Below are positions 1 through 13,600 of a stretch of DNA of 64,000 nt, in pieces (position 1 is the first letter of the stretch; the number at the start of each line of letters is the position of its first letter). The translations under genes were made by a program, and so were the position numbers. The DNA lies in assembly GCA_011800805.1 (NCBI GenBank), contig MPNW01000048.1, positions 796,008 through 860,007 on the forward strand, in the 5' to 3' direction. The stretch is from Hirudo medicinalis. Lineage: Eukaryota > Annelida > Clitellata > Hirudinida > Hirudinidae. The notes beneath the pieces are model-generated. The model ran no database searches. It worked only from the letters and a program-made list of their open reading frames with translations, and was not told the DNA's origin.

Positions 1-9
1 TCGTTACGT

Positions 10-159
10 TTGGAAGCGTCATTAATCTCATCATTGTCATCATCATCGTCGTCATCATCATCATCATCATCATCAACACCACCACCACCACCACCATCAC
101 CATCACCATCATCATCATCATCGTCATCGACATCGTCATCGTCATCGTCATCATTATCG

Positions 160-216
<57 letters not shown>

Positions 217-250
217 TTATTATTATTATTATTATTATTATTAATGGTAT
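10..250. repeat. Compound ATC/ATT microsatellite
   Basis: A run of (TCA)n/(TCG)n with a short CAC block passes into (ATT)n. It ends about 20 bases before the first visible ITPR exon, so it lies in the preceding intron. The serine/leucine-rich translation is only a by-product of the repeat. Confidence 0.95.
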
Positions 251-271
251 TTATGCAGTTATGATAATCAG

Positions 272-3200
272 AACCTTGAAATGATTGCATCAAAGAAGGA
301 GCAGTTGCAGAAATTTCAGGCCTCCAAACAGTTTGTCACCTCCTATCTCATGGAGATCTGCAAAGCTCCTGATATCTTTGATAACAAAGAACAAAATGAG
401 CTCACTTATCAGGCAATTAATTAGATTAATTAGTGAATATATTTATTAAAGTAACATCAATATTACTACGTTATTATGCATTGATTATTAACATTAATTA
501 TTGTCTCTAAATATCCAAATGGAGACAGTGGACAATGGTAGGTTTGAATGGCAAAACCTTTATCTTGCAGGTTGTGAAACTTATTCGGTACCTTGTTTAT
601 TTTGGGTTTTACTCGTTCTCTGACCTTAGAAAGATTTCGAAGTCCCTGCTCCTGATACTGGACAGTGTTCCAGTGAAACAAGTCTCAGAGGCATTGGGTG
701 GGTTTCAAATGAATTTAAACACTGCAGATTGTATTCGTGAGATAATAGCTTCATTACATTGTTCACGTTTTCTGTAATGCAAGGTAATAAAATAAAGTTT
801 GACAGCTGTGAGAGAATATATAAATGCAGTTTAATTCACAATTCAAATAGCTGCAAACGACGGCAATAATGCTATCATACGGTTGTCTTCCACTTCAGAA
901 AGCGTGGATATGACATTCTCTGACGATGACGAACAGGAAAAGTTAATCACGGACACAAAACTCCTCATAATTGAGATATTTCAGGTGACATTGACTCATT
1001 AAGTAGCAACTGAGGCTGCAACATAATAAGAGGATAATGACACATTTGTATTAATTATCCAACTTTCACCTGCCATTCCTATTATTACCCAGTTGTCTTT
1101 ATTGATTCCAATTTTATCATTTTAATCATTTATAACTATAATAATAATTCATAATTATGATGATAATTTATAATTATAACAGCAATTTATAATTATGATA
1201 ATAATTTAAAACAATAATAATTTTATAATCCACAAATTAGAACAATTACACTGTTCGAGTGGGTGTTCATTTCAGTTCATAATGAATGTCCACATGGATT
1301 TTGTCATCTCCAGTCTTTTGAGTGTCTTCAAAACATGTTTCACTCACTCGTCAGCAGACATCTCACAGGACAGTAAATATTTGCAAATTGTTAAACATAA
1401 TAATTTTATTATTATTATTATATTTTGTATCATACATTATTATTTAGATAAAGATATTTTTATTCACTTACTTGCTTTATCACTATGCATTTTATTATTA
1501 CATTTGTTTGCTCTTGGTGATGTTATGAAGTTTGTTTGGTATTCAATAAGCTATGCTTTTTAAACAGGAGGCATGATTGAAGAAATCACACAAAAAGCTG
1601 ATGAGTTGATAGCCAATAGGTAAGTAATTAAGTGGTTTGCACCAATGATATTGATACGACTGCACTTATTAGCAGTAACACTAACTCGGTGAAAGTCTAA
1701 GTAATAATAATTAACCATTGTAAGGCTAACGAGGGAGGTCTCATTTGGTGCGAACAATTATTGATATTATATTAAAGTAACAAATAAATATGTTTAATAA
1801 TCCGAATAATAATAATAATAATAATAATAAAGTGATATTGTAAAGCGCCATAAGCCTAAGCATCAGGGACTTAGACCATTTATATAGCGTCGCCTCCCAG
1901 AGGCGCTTCGTGGTGGTGCAAGCTGGGTTGCGAACACGACACGTAACGACTGTTGCTTTTATCGTCGCTCGCAGGGATGCAAATCCTCTCTAACTTGCAT
2001 CACAAACCAAAAAATAATTCTTAAATAATGATGATAATAATAAACAGTAATTAATATTATATAGTATACATATAAATTATATTTACAGTATAACGGCTCA
2101 ATATTTTCATTTAAACATGTTTTGTTAAAATAAGCTCGCCATTTGGAGGATACAGCTTTCTCAGTTATGTACTTGCACTGTTTTAAGTGTTACGAAAACA
2201 CTTTGTCACTAAATCTATATTTGTAGTTTTTTTTTTCTAAAAGGCGAGCTTATTTTAACAAAACATGTTTAAATAAATTATATTATATATATATAAAACT
2301 AAACATTGTTTAATACACCTTTACTAACACCTTAGGTTAGTAACGCAGCTTTGGCATGCAGTTTGGCCGAATGGGTTGAGTTCCTGCATACGGCGGTAAT
2401 GGCAACCGTCGTAATGTGTCGTGTTCGAAATCCTGCACTGCCAAAAAACGCCCTTGGGAAGGAACGCTATATAAATGGTTGACAAAAAGCGCCTCTGACG
2501 CTATTCATATAGCGCTATATAAATGAAGTACATTTACATTTTGTTTTCCTAAAAATGAAGCACAGAGTTTTCAGAACTGGATGGTCAGGGTGGTCAGAAG
2601 TTTTTGAAGGTTTTACTTAATCTGATGCTCTACAACTACCCACAAGTGGTCACTGCGTCTCTCAAGCTCATCTTCAGGCACTTCAGTCAGAAGCAGGAGA
2701 CTGTCCAGGCTCTTAAACAGGTCACGTGACCTTGATGACCATTTATTCCATTGCAAAGTTGCTGTGAAGAAGGCATGAGATTTTATTATTATTAATAATA
2801 ATATTTATTATTATTATTAAAGCAAATGTATTTAATCTACTAATTAAAAATTAATTTTAACAAATATTATTGAATAAATTCAATTAGTAAATAATCATAT
2901 AAATGATGGTTAGTATTAATAATAACGTTATATTCTGGAAAGTTAAAATCATTGCATGCTTCCTTGTTCATTTAATAAGTTGTTTGTAAAACCATCAGCA
3001 TCACATCCTTACGCACTTCGATCCATGCCAAAATACAAACCCTCCTTTGCCAGATCCAACACTGCTTCGTTCCATAAAGAATGCTTAGGACCAAAAATAT
3101 ATTCTACGACTCCAACAACCAAACTTATTTGCCTTCAAACGTTTGCTTGAAACATTCATTATTGACTCGCCGTTGTTTCATATGTTGTTGACATATTAAT

Positions 3201-4592
3201 TCACGTTCAAACAAATTAAGTCCTTCATTTTAATCACAGTCTACATTCATTTACCATAGACTCATAACTAAGTTGTAAATATGATGAGGGATGTCATTCT
3301 CTTGGGACTAGCCCTTGAGCCGATATAATTTCATTTTCGTCTCAAGTTGTACAGATATTTTGTTTGCTTGTTCGGCTCAATAAAAAAAATAAAATAAAAA
3401 TCATCGTACAGGTGCAACTCTTGATATCATCTTCAGACGCAAACAACTACCTGCAAATAAAAGAGGACCTTGATTCACTGAGACTCCTCGTTGAAAAGTC
3501 AGAACTCTGGATTCAGAAGAAGAAAAGTTCCAAAGATGCAGACAAAGATGACAAGGTGAACAGAACGAGGATGGTGGTTGATAATTTGATTTCAATTTGT
3601 CTACGTAATGGATTTGCAATAACTTCAGGCAAAATAACGTAAGTAATCAATGTAATGGATATTTCATAAATACATTGCAATTGCATGCACTTTAAAGTTT
3701 TCTTCTTTTAAGAGGTGTACACCTTCCATGGAAAATTAATTTATTAATTACAATTAATTTATTGATTCAATCTTTTTAAAACAATTTCATCCTGGTGATG
3801 ATAAAAACAATCATTTATGCTGTCAAAGTCGAAAAAGAGCCAAAAGAAGGTGGACGAACACGATGACAACTACAAACGAGTCAAGGACGTCTTAAATCGA
3901 CTCATTCTCGTCTGCAATGCAGCGGAGAATTCGTCCAACGGGAGGTTGTCGAGGTTGCACAATCAGAAGCTCCTGAAAAATCTTGGGGCACATGAAGCCA
4001 TCATCGAATTGCTGCAAGTCTCCTACGACAAGGTTGCTACTTTGCTTGTTACTTTGTTCTATTTCCATATCGTTTGTTCTCAGAATATCAGGGGTTACAG
4101 TTTCATTCGATGTCGAATTTTAATAAATCAAAAATGAGTTTACAAATAGGCTGAAAGATTATAAAATTACTATTGAGAGTAAAGCAGTTAATTAAAGTTA
4201 CGAATTGCGACAAAATGCAAAAAGTCGGATGAATTTCTTATGAAATGATATTAAATAAAGTTAAGTGGGCATGCATTTTACTGTAGAAATCAGACATCAA
4301 GATGAAGGAAGTGATGCAACTGGCCCACCTGTTTTTGCAAAATTTCTGCTACAGAAACTCCATAAACCAGAATATCATCTATCAATACATCCATCTCTTT
4401 CTCAACCCAGGGGTCTGAATTATTACCTATTACACATTATCACATTAGTGATGTCGTACCACTGCTGTTAGCGCCATTTCAAAGTACTGATATCAACAGT
4501 TTAATGTAATTGGACACAGAAGGAATTCGTGTTATTTATCTAAAGACTGATTTAATAATAATAACAGTAATAATAATAATAATAATAATAAC

Positions 4593-4623
<31 letters not shown>

Positions 4624-7600
4624 GTAATAATAATAGTAATAACAGTAATAATAACAATAATAATAATAGTAGTAATAATAATAGCAATAGTAATAATAAT
4701 TATAGTAATAATAATAATAAAATGCGATAATTATTATTAATAATTAACTTTTATTAATACTAACGGCAAATTGGTTGAGATAGTAAGGTAACCAGCTGGA
4801 GAAACAAATGGAGAAGTAGAACCACATAAATCAAGCACAAAAATGCAACAACAACAAAAATAATTAATTACAGAATTATTATCCAGCATGTGTTGGTGTA
4901 ATCACATTATTGATATTATTCTAATTTATTATTATTCTATTGTCATTGCTTATTATTTTGTAATGACCTTCCAAGAAAGGTTATGAATTGTCATGAAGGA
5001 GTGATTTTTAAAATATTCTTAAATATAATACAATTGTCATCAAGTCCAACGTAGCAACCTTCAGAAGCACGTGCTTTCTGAAGGTCCTTGAGTTGCAATA
5101 AAAATTGTTGAAAAACAAAACAAAAAAGAACAAACATTGTTTTCTTCTCAGATTTTAGAAACGGAAACTGCTTGCTGCATCTTCCTGGACAACGTGAAGC
5201 TCTGCAGTACAGTGACAGAGTCCACCATCCAGCACTTTTTGAGCTGCATCGAGACGCACGGAAGGAATCCTGAGTACCTAAAGTTCCTTCAGATCCTCGT
5301 CAGATCGGAGGTTTCACTTGAGACGGATGTGCAAGACGATTTAGATATAAAGGTTTTGTGACAATGACTTTTGTTAATGTTAAATATTGAGCATTTGCGG
5401 TTATTAAAGTCATTAAGAGATTGTTATTTAAGTAACAGATTCACCTTGTCAATTTATAGACTTGTTTAACTTTTTTTTCATTATTTTCTTCTGCAGAAAA
5501 ATTATGTGTACCACCGCAAGGCTCAGGACATGATTATGACGGGGGTAAGTTTCGTCATAATCACTGGGGTTTGGAATGATTTCATTTCCAGTAGAGTTAT
5601 TTTAGTAATGTTTTACATTGAATTCGTTTAAATTCCAAAGCTAATGGAAAGCAGCGAAGAGGTTCTGTACTTTTATACCGAGCCCTCCTCAATGCAAACC
5701 TTCGTTGACCTCATGAAAGCCCAGGTGGGCCCTCTTGAGCCAAAGTCCCCCCTAAATTACCATATCAACCTTGTCCAGTTGCTTGCCTGTTGCACTGAAG
5801 GGAAGAATGTTTTCACGGAGATCCGATGTCACTCTCTGTTGTCACTTGATAACATCATTCAAGTTGTCACTCATCCTGATTGCATCACCGAGGTTTTGAC
5901 TACAACGTTGCAATGTCTTGTGATTGTGTTATTTTGCATCTATTAATACTTCTACATAAATTATTATAATGAGTTGTACTGCAGTATATAACATATTATT
6001 CATTTTACGCCAACTAATACTATAAATATTTATTATTGTTTGGTTAGTTTAGTTATTTTGTTAAATAAAAATGTATGGTGATGATGATGATAATGTTGAG
6101 ATAATAATATAAAGTGTTACAGAAATGATGCAGTAAAATTTATTATTTAATGTTTAACATTTCAATGGCTTTTTAAATTAAAGGTTAATTGAATTTCAAA
6201 GTGAAGATAATAAAAAAAATGTATTTCAATTTATTTTTCATTCTGAATTTATATGAATTCAACTCTAGGAATGACAAATTATAAGGTCTTGCATGTTCTA
6301 CAAGACTCGAATGTCCACTCTTCCCATTTTGCAGGTGAAGTCAGCCTATGTGAACTTTCTGACCCACTGCTACATCGACACAGAAGTGGAAATGAAGGAA
6401 ATTTATACGAGCAATCACATGTGGAATCTAATTGATTCATTCATCGTTGACATGAAAAATGTCAGTGTTTGCGTGTATTTTGACAAAGCGGAGACCTTTT
6501 TATTTGATACAAATTTTCTTACGCTGGCAAATAACCTTTTATTAATTCACATATTCGTTGTTTAACAAATTGAATCTATTAAATTATTCCAGTTTACATA
6601 TTTCCAATGACAAATAATTGTTGCTGAAAATATTTTTTGGTTTGCTGACTATCATGTCATCTCATGCATCTAGGTGTGCAATCCTGACTTTGTCTCACTC
6701 TGGGATAGTTTCAGTCTCAAAGCACTCCAGGATTACGTCACTACAGTCATCTGCTCAGCTCTCACAAGCTTCTTTTCATCCTCCTTTTCTGAGCAAACTT
6801 CGACCTCATATGTTAGTTGTTGTTGTTAGTTGTTATTGGAAGTTGTTGTTAGTTGTTTCTGGAATTTGCTCCTCTGTATTATTTTATTAATATTTATAAA
6901 GTAGTGGAATGGGTGATAAATACGATAAAACCTTTATCCTGGTCAGTCTCGCTTCATCTCTCTTCTGTCGAAACTGACCAACCTTTTGAGTTGCAAGAAC
7001 TTCTCGATGAAGCAGAAGAAACACGTCGAAGCGTGCATCGTGGTCCTCACTCAGTTTGGTCAGGAATTGTATTATTTTACATGAATTTTTGTTAGGTAAT
7101 TCGTTAAGACATTAACACATCCCATTTTGTTCACTTGTAACCATTGACACTTAGGTTATGCGCCTTTTAACCAATGCAGTACTTCAACTAATACTAATTG
7201 TAGAATACATGAATGTTCGTGTAATTATAATTTCAATGTTTTGATCTAATGTAATTATATTGTAATTACAAACATTATTTCAATATACTTTAACCTACTT
7301 TAACAGCCAAAACTCGATCAATAAACATCCCAGAAGACCTCTATGGCAAGGTGTCTCATACCCTGAAGCGAATGTCCTTTTCCGCTAAGCCCAGTCATCT
7401 CAGACTCTCTGACACTCCTCCCACCAGCTCTGAGGAACAAAAACACCTGGAGATTACTGATGGATTGCTTGTTGGTTGCTGTCTGCTGTGATATTTTAAA
7501 ATGATTAATAATTGCGATATCGGTAATTACTCTTAATATTACTTCTATGGTCGATGAAGTTAATCTTACTGTGGCATTTGTGTCCTTGAAGCTATAGCAA

Positions 7601-10600
7601 AAGTGAATTTTGTCATGTTTGCAGCCTACTCTTGGTTTATCACCAACTTGTCGGAGTTAAACTATTTGATTAAACGATTATTTGAATCTTAACTAGTTCT
7701 TAAGCATTATTGTATATTATAACATTATAATGATAATTATAATATAAGTATATTATTTAATTCCCTAAATTGTACTTCTGGTCGTTAGAAAGTGACATCA
7801 GTCCTTGAGAACCATCTGAAGCCTCTCATCCAATCAGAACTGAAAGGTCTCGTCGATGCTCTTCATCATCCAGAAAAATTCTTTGCACAGAATTCTCCTA
7901 TGAGGAAGAAATGTCAGGATGAATTTATTCAAAGGTCATAAGTGGATTGGCGTGGGTTTTTACAGCTTTTCCAATATTAATAAGTTTCTTGGCATCAATA
8001 TTAATATTACTATCAATAGCAAATTTAATGTAATATCATGAAGAGGTCATGTTAACTGCAGATGAAAAAATTATTTTCTTTTTAGACCTGAGGCTACTTA
8101 AGAATGTTTGATACATTTAATTCAGTAATTAGTATTATTATTTATTATTGCCCTATAATTTGTAAAGACTTAATCGATTGGACTTATGAACCAAGTATTA
8201 TTACCTTAATTAACTAATTTAATTAATTGACTAATTTCAAAAACATTTCGAATTGAGCAATTCTTTATTAATAATCCGCTAATAATATTAGGTTGATCTG
8301 CCATATGGAGAAACTTCTGGAAGAGAAGGAGGAACAGTTGTGTCTGAAGGTGCTTCAAACTCTCAAGGAGATGCTGTCTGTTGGCCAGTCTGAGCCAGAA
8401 GTGCCTGATGCTCTGCAACAGGTTAACTAATTAATCGTAACATTAATTGGGGATTTTGTTAAAGTGTAAATGTCGATTTTTGTCATTTTGTGAAAACATA
8501 GGACATGCTCCTATTTAATAAAGAATTTTGATTTAAATGAGATTACTAACTAATTTTAAATGCGAATTTTAAAGAAATTTAAAATGTAGGCTCAACGGAT
8601 ATAAATAATTGTTGGTCTATGATTTTATGCATTGCTTGGAAAAGCAATTATTGATATTGACTCTCACTTTAGCAAGAAGCATTGAAAGACAGTAAAGAAT
8701 TTGAAGAAGAGCATCCAATCAGCTGCTCCAACTATGATGACATCCTCGACAATGTCCTCAACAAGGCACAGGCAGCCAAGCTCTCTGAGACACAGGTTGA
8801 TGTTGTGATGTCATGAAAAAGACGAAATTTGAGTTTAGGTGGTTGTCGGGGTTTTTTTTATGAAACTCATGTTATTGTATGCCTCTTTATGCATAATTTT
8901 CTGCATAATTCTGCCCTGAATTATAGATTATTACGAGGTGGACAGATTTATTGTTAAAAATTTGGTAATTATTTGTAAGTATAGAGCTTCAAGGTTAATG
9001 TGTACTTCATTTATATAGCGCCAGAGGCGCTTTTTGTTAACCATTTATGTAGCGCTTCGTCCCAAGGGCGCTTGCGGCAGTGCAGACTGGGTTTCGAACA
9101 CGACACATTACGAGTGTTGCCATTACCGCAGTATGAAGGACCGCAACCCATTCAGCTAACCTGCACGCCAATAGATCAATGTTACTGGTTATTATAATCA
9201 TACTTATAATCACTTATTATAATTGTAATAAACAAATAGTTTAAACTCTCAGTGCCTCTTGAATACAAGGGGAGCAGTGAAATTGGTGACTGACATGATC
9301 GTTCACAATTTTTCCACATCCACCTTCCTTGAAACCATTGAACTCGGAGTTGCTCTTCTGGAGGGTGGCAATGAAGTGTGTCAGGTGAGATTCCAACGTC
9401 CATCTCTATGTTACCTTTCGTGCATTACACATCGGAAAATATTATGTTGGTCCAACTTTCTCTGTTTGATGATATTGTTTTGGCCCATTGAACTCTGGCA
9501 ACTTTGTGATGTTCTCGCAGAGCTGAAACCTTTAATCTCTTTTCATATTTCAAAATCTTGCCTGCAGTTAAGTATTTTAGTATTGTATTCTTAGACTAAA
9601 TTAAATTAATGTTAAATTTAACTCTGTTCTTAAATGATTGGCAGAAAATTTGCCTGATGATGCTTCCCTCATCAGCAGTCTCTCCTGCTTCGAGAACAAT
9701 TTCTTCTTTCTTCCTTGAGATTTCTTGGTTCCACAGTCTTCAAGAGCATTCACATAATTAGAAATAGCTTGTACCTTTTGAGCTCTTTAGCAATCCTTGA
9801 TCTTGAATTTACTGAAAGGCTTCAATCCCCCTTCTCGTTTTCGGTCAATGCTTTACTTCTACCCATCACCAAACTATCATTAATAAACTAAAAAGGAAAA
9901 TTTCAGTAGTATTTTATTAGTTCTAAGCCTAAATCTCTTGTATCATAATAAACAACAGGGCTTAATTTATGCCGAGTTTATTGTTGGATTTATTCAGCAA
10001 ATATTCAGTTAACAAGTGAGTGGTATTACCTGTAAATACCAGGTTTACGTAATAATCCTGCTGCCAGTTATTGCATAACGATCAGTTGCGTGATTATTTG
10101 CTGATTAAGAATGTTCTTCAATGTCAAGTATTCTTGTGTGCTTCTATAATTTCCAAGTGGGCTTCGAGATTCTGTGAGATATTGTGTGATCTTGTGTGAT
10201 CTTGTGTGATGCTATAAACCAAATCAGAGCACTTAGAAGTAGTACCAGAAAGATTCTAAATACAACAACAAATTAATTAATAAACATAAATTTAATTACA
10301 GAAATTAATTAATGGCATTTTGCAGGGTTTTAACAATATTATTATTATGTCCTCAGCATAACTTGATGAGTAGGACAATGGAAAATTGCTTAAAAGTATC
10401 ATGTTTATATACCACAGAAGCATAGTTTGAAGTTCCTTTGCTTCTTGTTAATTTAATTTTATAGATCAATTTTATATGCAAACCCCTTTCTATCTATTTT
10501 GGATGGTCCAAAAATACATTTTTACGTAACTTACAAGTTTTAATTATTATAGAAAAAATCCAAATTTTATAAAATGTTTTATATGTGATAAAGTGACATA

Positions 10601-13600
10601 ATGTCAAAATTTGAATAATTTCCCTTGTTTGATGTACTTTTATTTTGTTTTATGAGAATTTTGCAGAAAATATGCACTTTCTATCTACAATGGACTGACT
10701 GTATTTATTAATGATTCATCGTTTTAATAATTTCTTATTTCTTCCTATATTTGTAGAATTCTTTCTTCAAGTACATTATTGAGTGTGGCAACACAGAAAC
10801 CTTTATGAAGGTGCTCCAGGAGAGAATGAAAGAGGCTCAAATGGATATGAAGGCCAAGGTCTCCTTCATCACCAACAACATCGTCTCTGGGAAGTCAAGC
10901 ATCTATTTTTACAGTTTATCGATTGATGACTACAAATCTGAGGGTTGTAACATGAAATTTCTGTATGGATGATTAGGCCTAGCTCAGTGCTTATACTATT
11001 TGTTCATTTATTATGAAGCATTGCGAGAATATTTTATTAAATTTGTAAAATTCAGTCTATTGGTTATTCTGTTCATTTTTAGCTTCCTTGTCAAACAACA
11101 TACTTCATTAATACATTAATATTATTGCCTCTATCACATGTGTGAGCGATGATCCACCTTGTTGTATGAGAACAAAGACAACTTTATTTATTAAGTTATT
11201 ACATATTATTTATTACTTGCCTCAGCGGGCATGTCCCAGGATTGTTACATGCAAGACTTCAAAACGAGTCGAACAAGCAAACAGAGTTTGATCAAAAAAC
11301 CTATGAGGCAGAAGTAGCATCACCCAACAATCAAGGAGAACAGGAAGCAAGCAATGCAGATTTTTCCATGACAGCGGCATCATCTGATCATGAAGAGAGT
11401 GATGAGTTTGATAGGAGGCTAATTGATCCCATGAAAATCATCATTTCTGTACTTAAGTTCATGCAAGCCTTGTGTGAAAAACATAATTCTAAGTTGCAGG
11501 TAGATTGGACTCAATCACGTGTTTCATTCAGGAGGAACCTATTTATTCATTGACATATTTTTACAACTTTAATTGTGATGCTCTTGAACTTTTATTATTT
11601 TAGAATATTAATGCAATTCTTAGCAGGCTTAGGTAATTGCAACATAGCATTCAATGCAAGTAACAAGAATAACCATTTAACAAGATCTTATATTGTCAGT
11701 TAGCATTGTTACGATTAACGTTGGACTTCTAATTTTCTCTAATAGAATTTCCTGCGTCAACAAAACAACAAAATCAATTACAATTTGGTGAATGAAACTG
11801 TGGATTTTCTTGATTGTTTATGTGGAGGTACAGCTGCAAGTCTTGGACTCCTCGGAGTTTTTGTGAACACCTCAAATGCTTCTCTGATAATCCAATGCCT
11901 CAAAACCATCATCAAGTACTGCCAAGGTCCATGTCCTGACAACCAAGTGAGTAAAAGGTTCTGAAGATTTGAAAAGTTTGAAAAGTCAATCGGCTGATGA
12001 TTTTTTTATAAATAGAGTGCATGCTTATATTATTGCACTGAAGTAATTACCACTTAAATACTAGTTATTAATATAATGTTATTAATTAAATTATTGTTAT
12101 TAATTAAATGTTATTCATTAATACTAGTTTCAGCTTAATTACACTGATTATTATTTTAAAGTATGAGGTGACCTTCCATGAAAGCAACATCCTGGATATC
12201 TCTACCTCCATCATCCTCAATGACATTATTCCACTCTCAGAAATCAACATGGAAATTGTCTTGGTACTCAAAGTATGTTTCTGTTTGCATTGCGAATCGA
12301 GTTCACTTTTATTTTTGTTTTATCAGTGTTCATCAATATTACACTTTATTAAGCTTACTTTCTAGGGAATACCTAACTATTCTTTACATCGTTTAAATTG
12401 CTAAAGGCTTGCTAATATTATTATTATTACTGTTGTTAATATTAATGTGCTACTTCAGTTCTTTTTTCTTTTTTATAAGAATTGATGGAGCCCGTTATCA
12501 CTATGTACGTACAGTGTCAGTTGACAATCGTTTTTGGGCAAACTGTGAATATCTTATTATGCTGCTAAAGATTATGATAATGTTCTCACGATTAAAATAA
12601 TCATAATATAGATCATAACATTGTAACAATCACACAGAAACAGTCATGCGATCTCTTGTTGGCATTGATAGAAAGCAGACAGGATGACAATATCCAGCTC
12701 AACATCATCAATTATTTCAATGCGCGGAAGCTTGTGGGTGGACTCATGGTTTTATTTCATATTTGTGATTTGCAGTTATAAAAAATTTGTAATGAACACG
12801 TTGCAATTATTTATTCTTACACATTATTCTTAAAGAAGTTTCAGAGAGAGAAAAATTATTAATTAGAATTTGATGTTCTGTATATAACTAATTATATTAT
12901 GTAATGATCACAAACTAGTTCAAACACCTAATAAATGTTCATTGTTCTCTTTATTACAAAAAGCTTAAATCTTCTCACACAGATGGAAACTATAAACAAA
13001 TTCCATGAACTTTCGACCATCAACGATACAACTTCAAGCTGCAAGGACTTGTATCTAGATGTTGGACACAATCTTTTTATTTTGGCTTCTAAGGTAATTG
13101 CATAGTTAGTTATGTTGCCAACATATTTTGGCTAATTGGTTGATTATTGTAGTACAAGGAAATTATTAATTATTAAAAAAAATGCTTCAAAACAATTTTT
13201 TAACCTACAACAATTGATTTCCTGCAAGGAGGCCTTAACGATCGTAATGTTTCGTGTTCGCAACCCAGACTTCATCGCCAGGGAGCACCTTTGGGTAGGG
13301 GCTAGAGATGGGAAAGAATAGAACCGAACTCAGGTTAACTGAGAACCAGAACCGTTATTTCAAGGTTCTTTTCCCATTGATTTTTTGTTCACTTGCTTAC
13401 TATTGAAAGTTTATACTTAAGACATCGCCACCATGTGATTTTTAAAATCTGTGAAAAGTCCAAAGAGACGTCGTTTGGCATGCAATACTACCGATGAAAC
13501 CTGTTGGAACAGATGAGATGATCAGACCTGTATCCAGTTTAGAGGATGAACTAGCGCAGTAACTCGATTGTTGGCCAAGTGACGGGCAAAAGCCAACTCA

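Noticed and set aside
10..264. Open frame of serine and leucine runs
   Set aside because: It is a direct translation of the ATC/ATT microsatellite with no upstream or downstream exon.
4510..4740. Isoleucine-rich open frame
   Set aside because: Translation of an AAT microsatellite in an ITPR intron.
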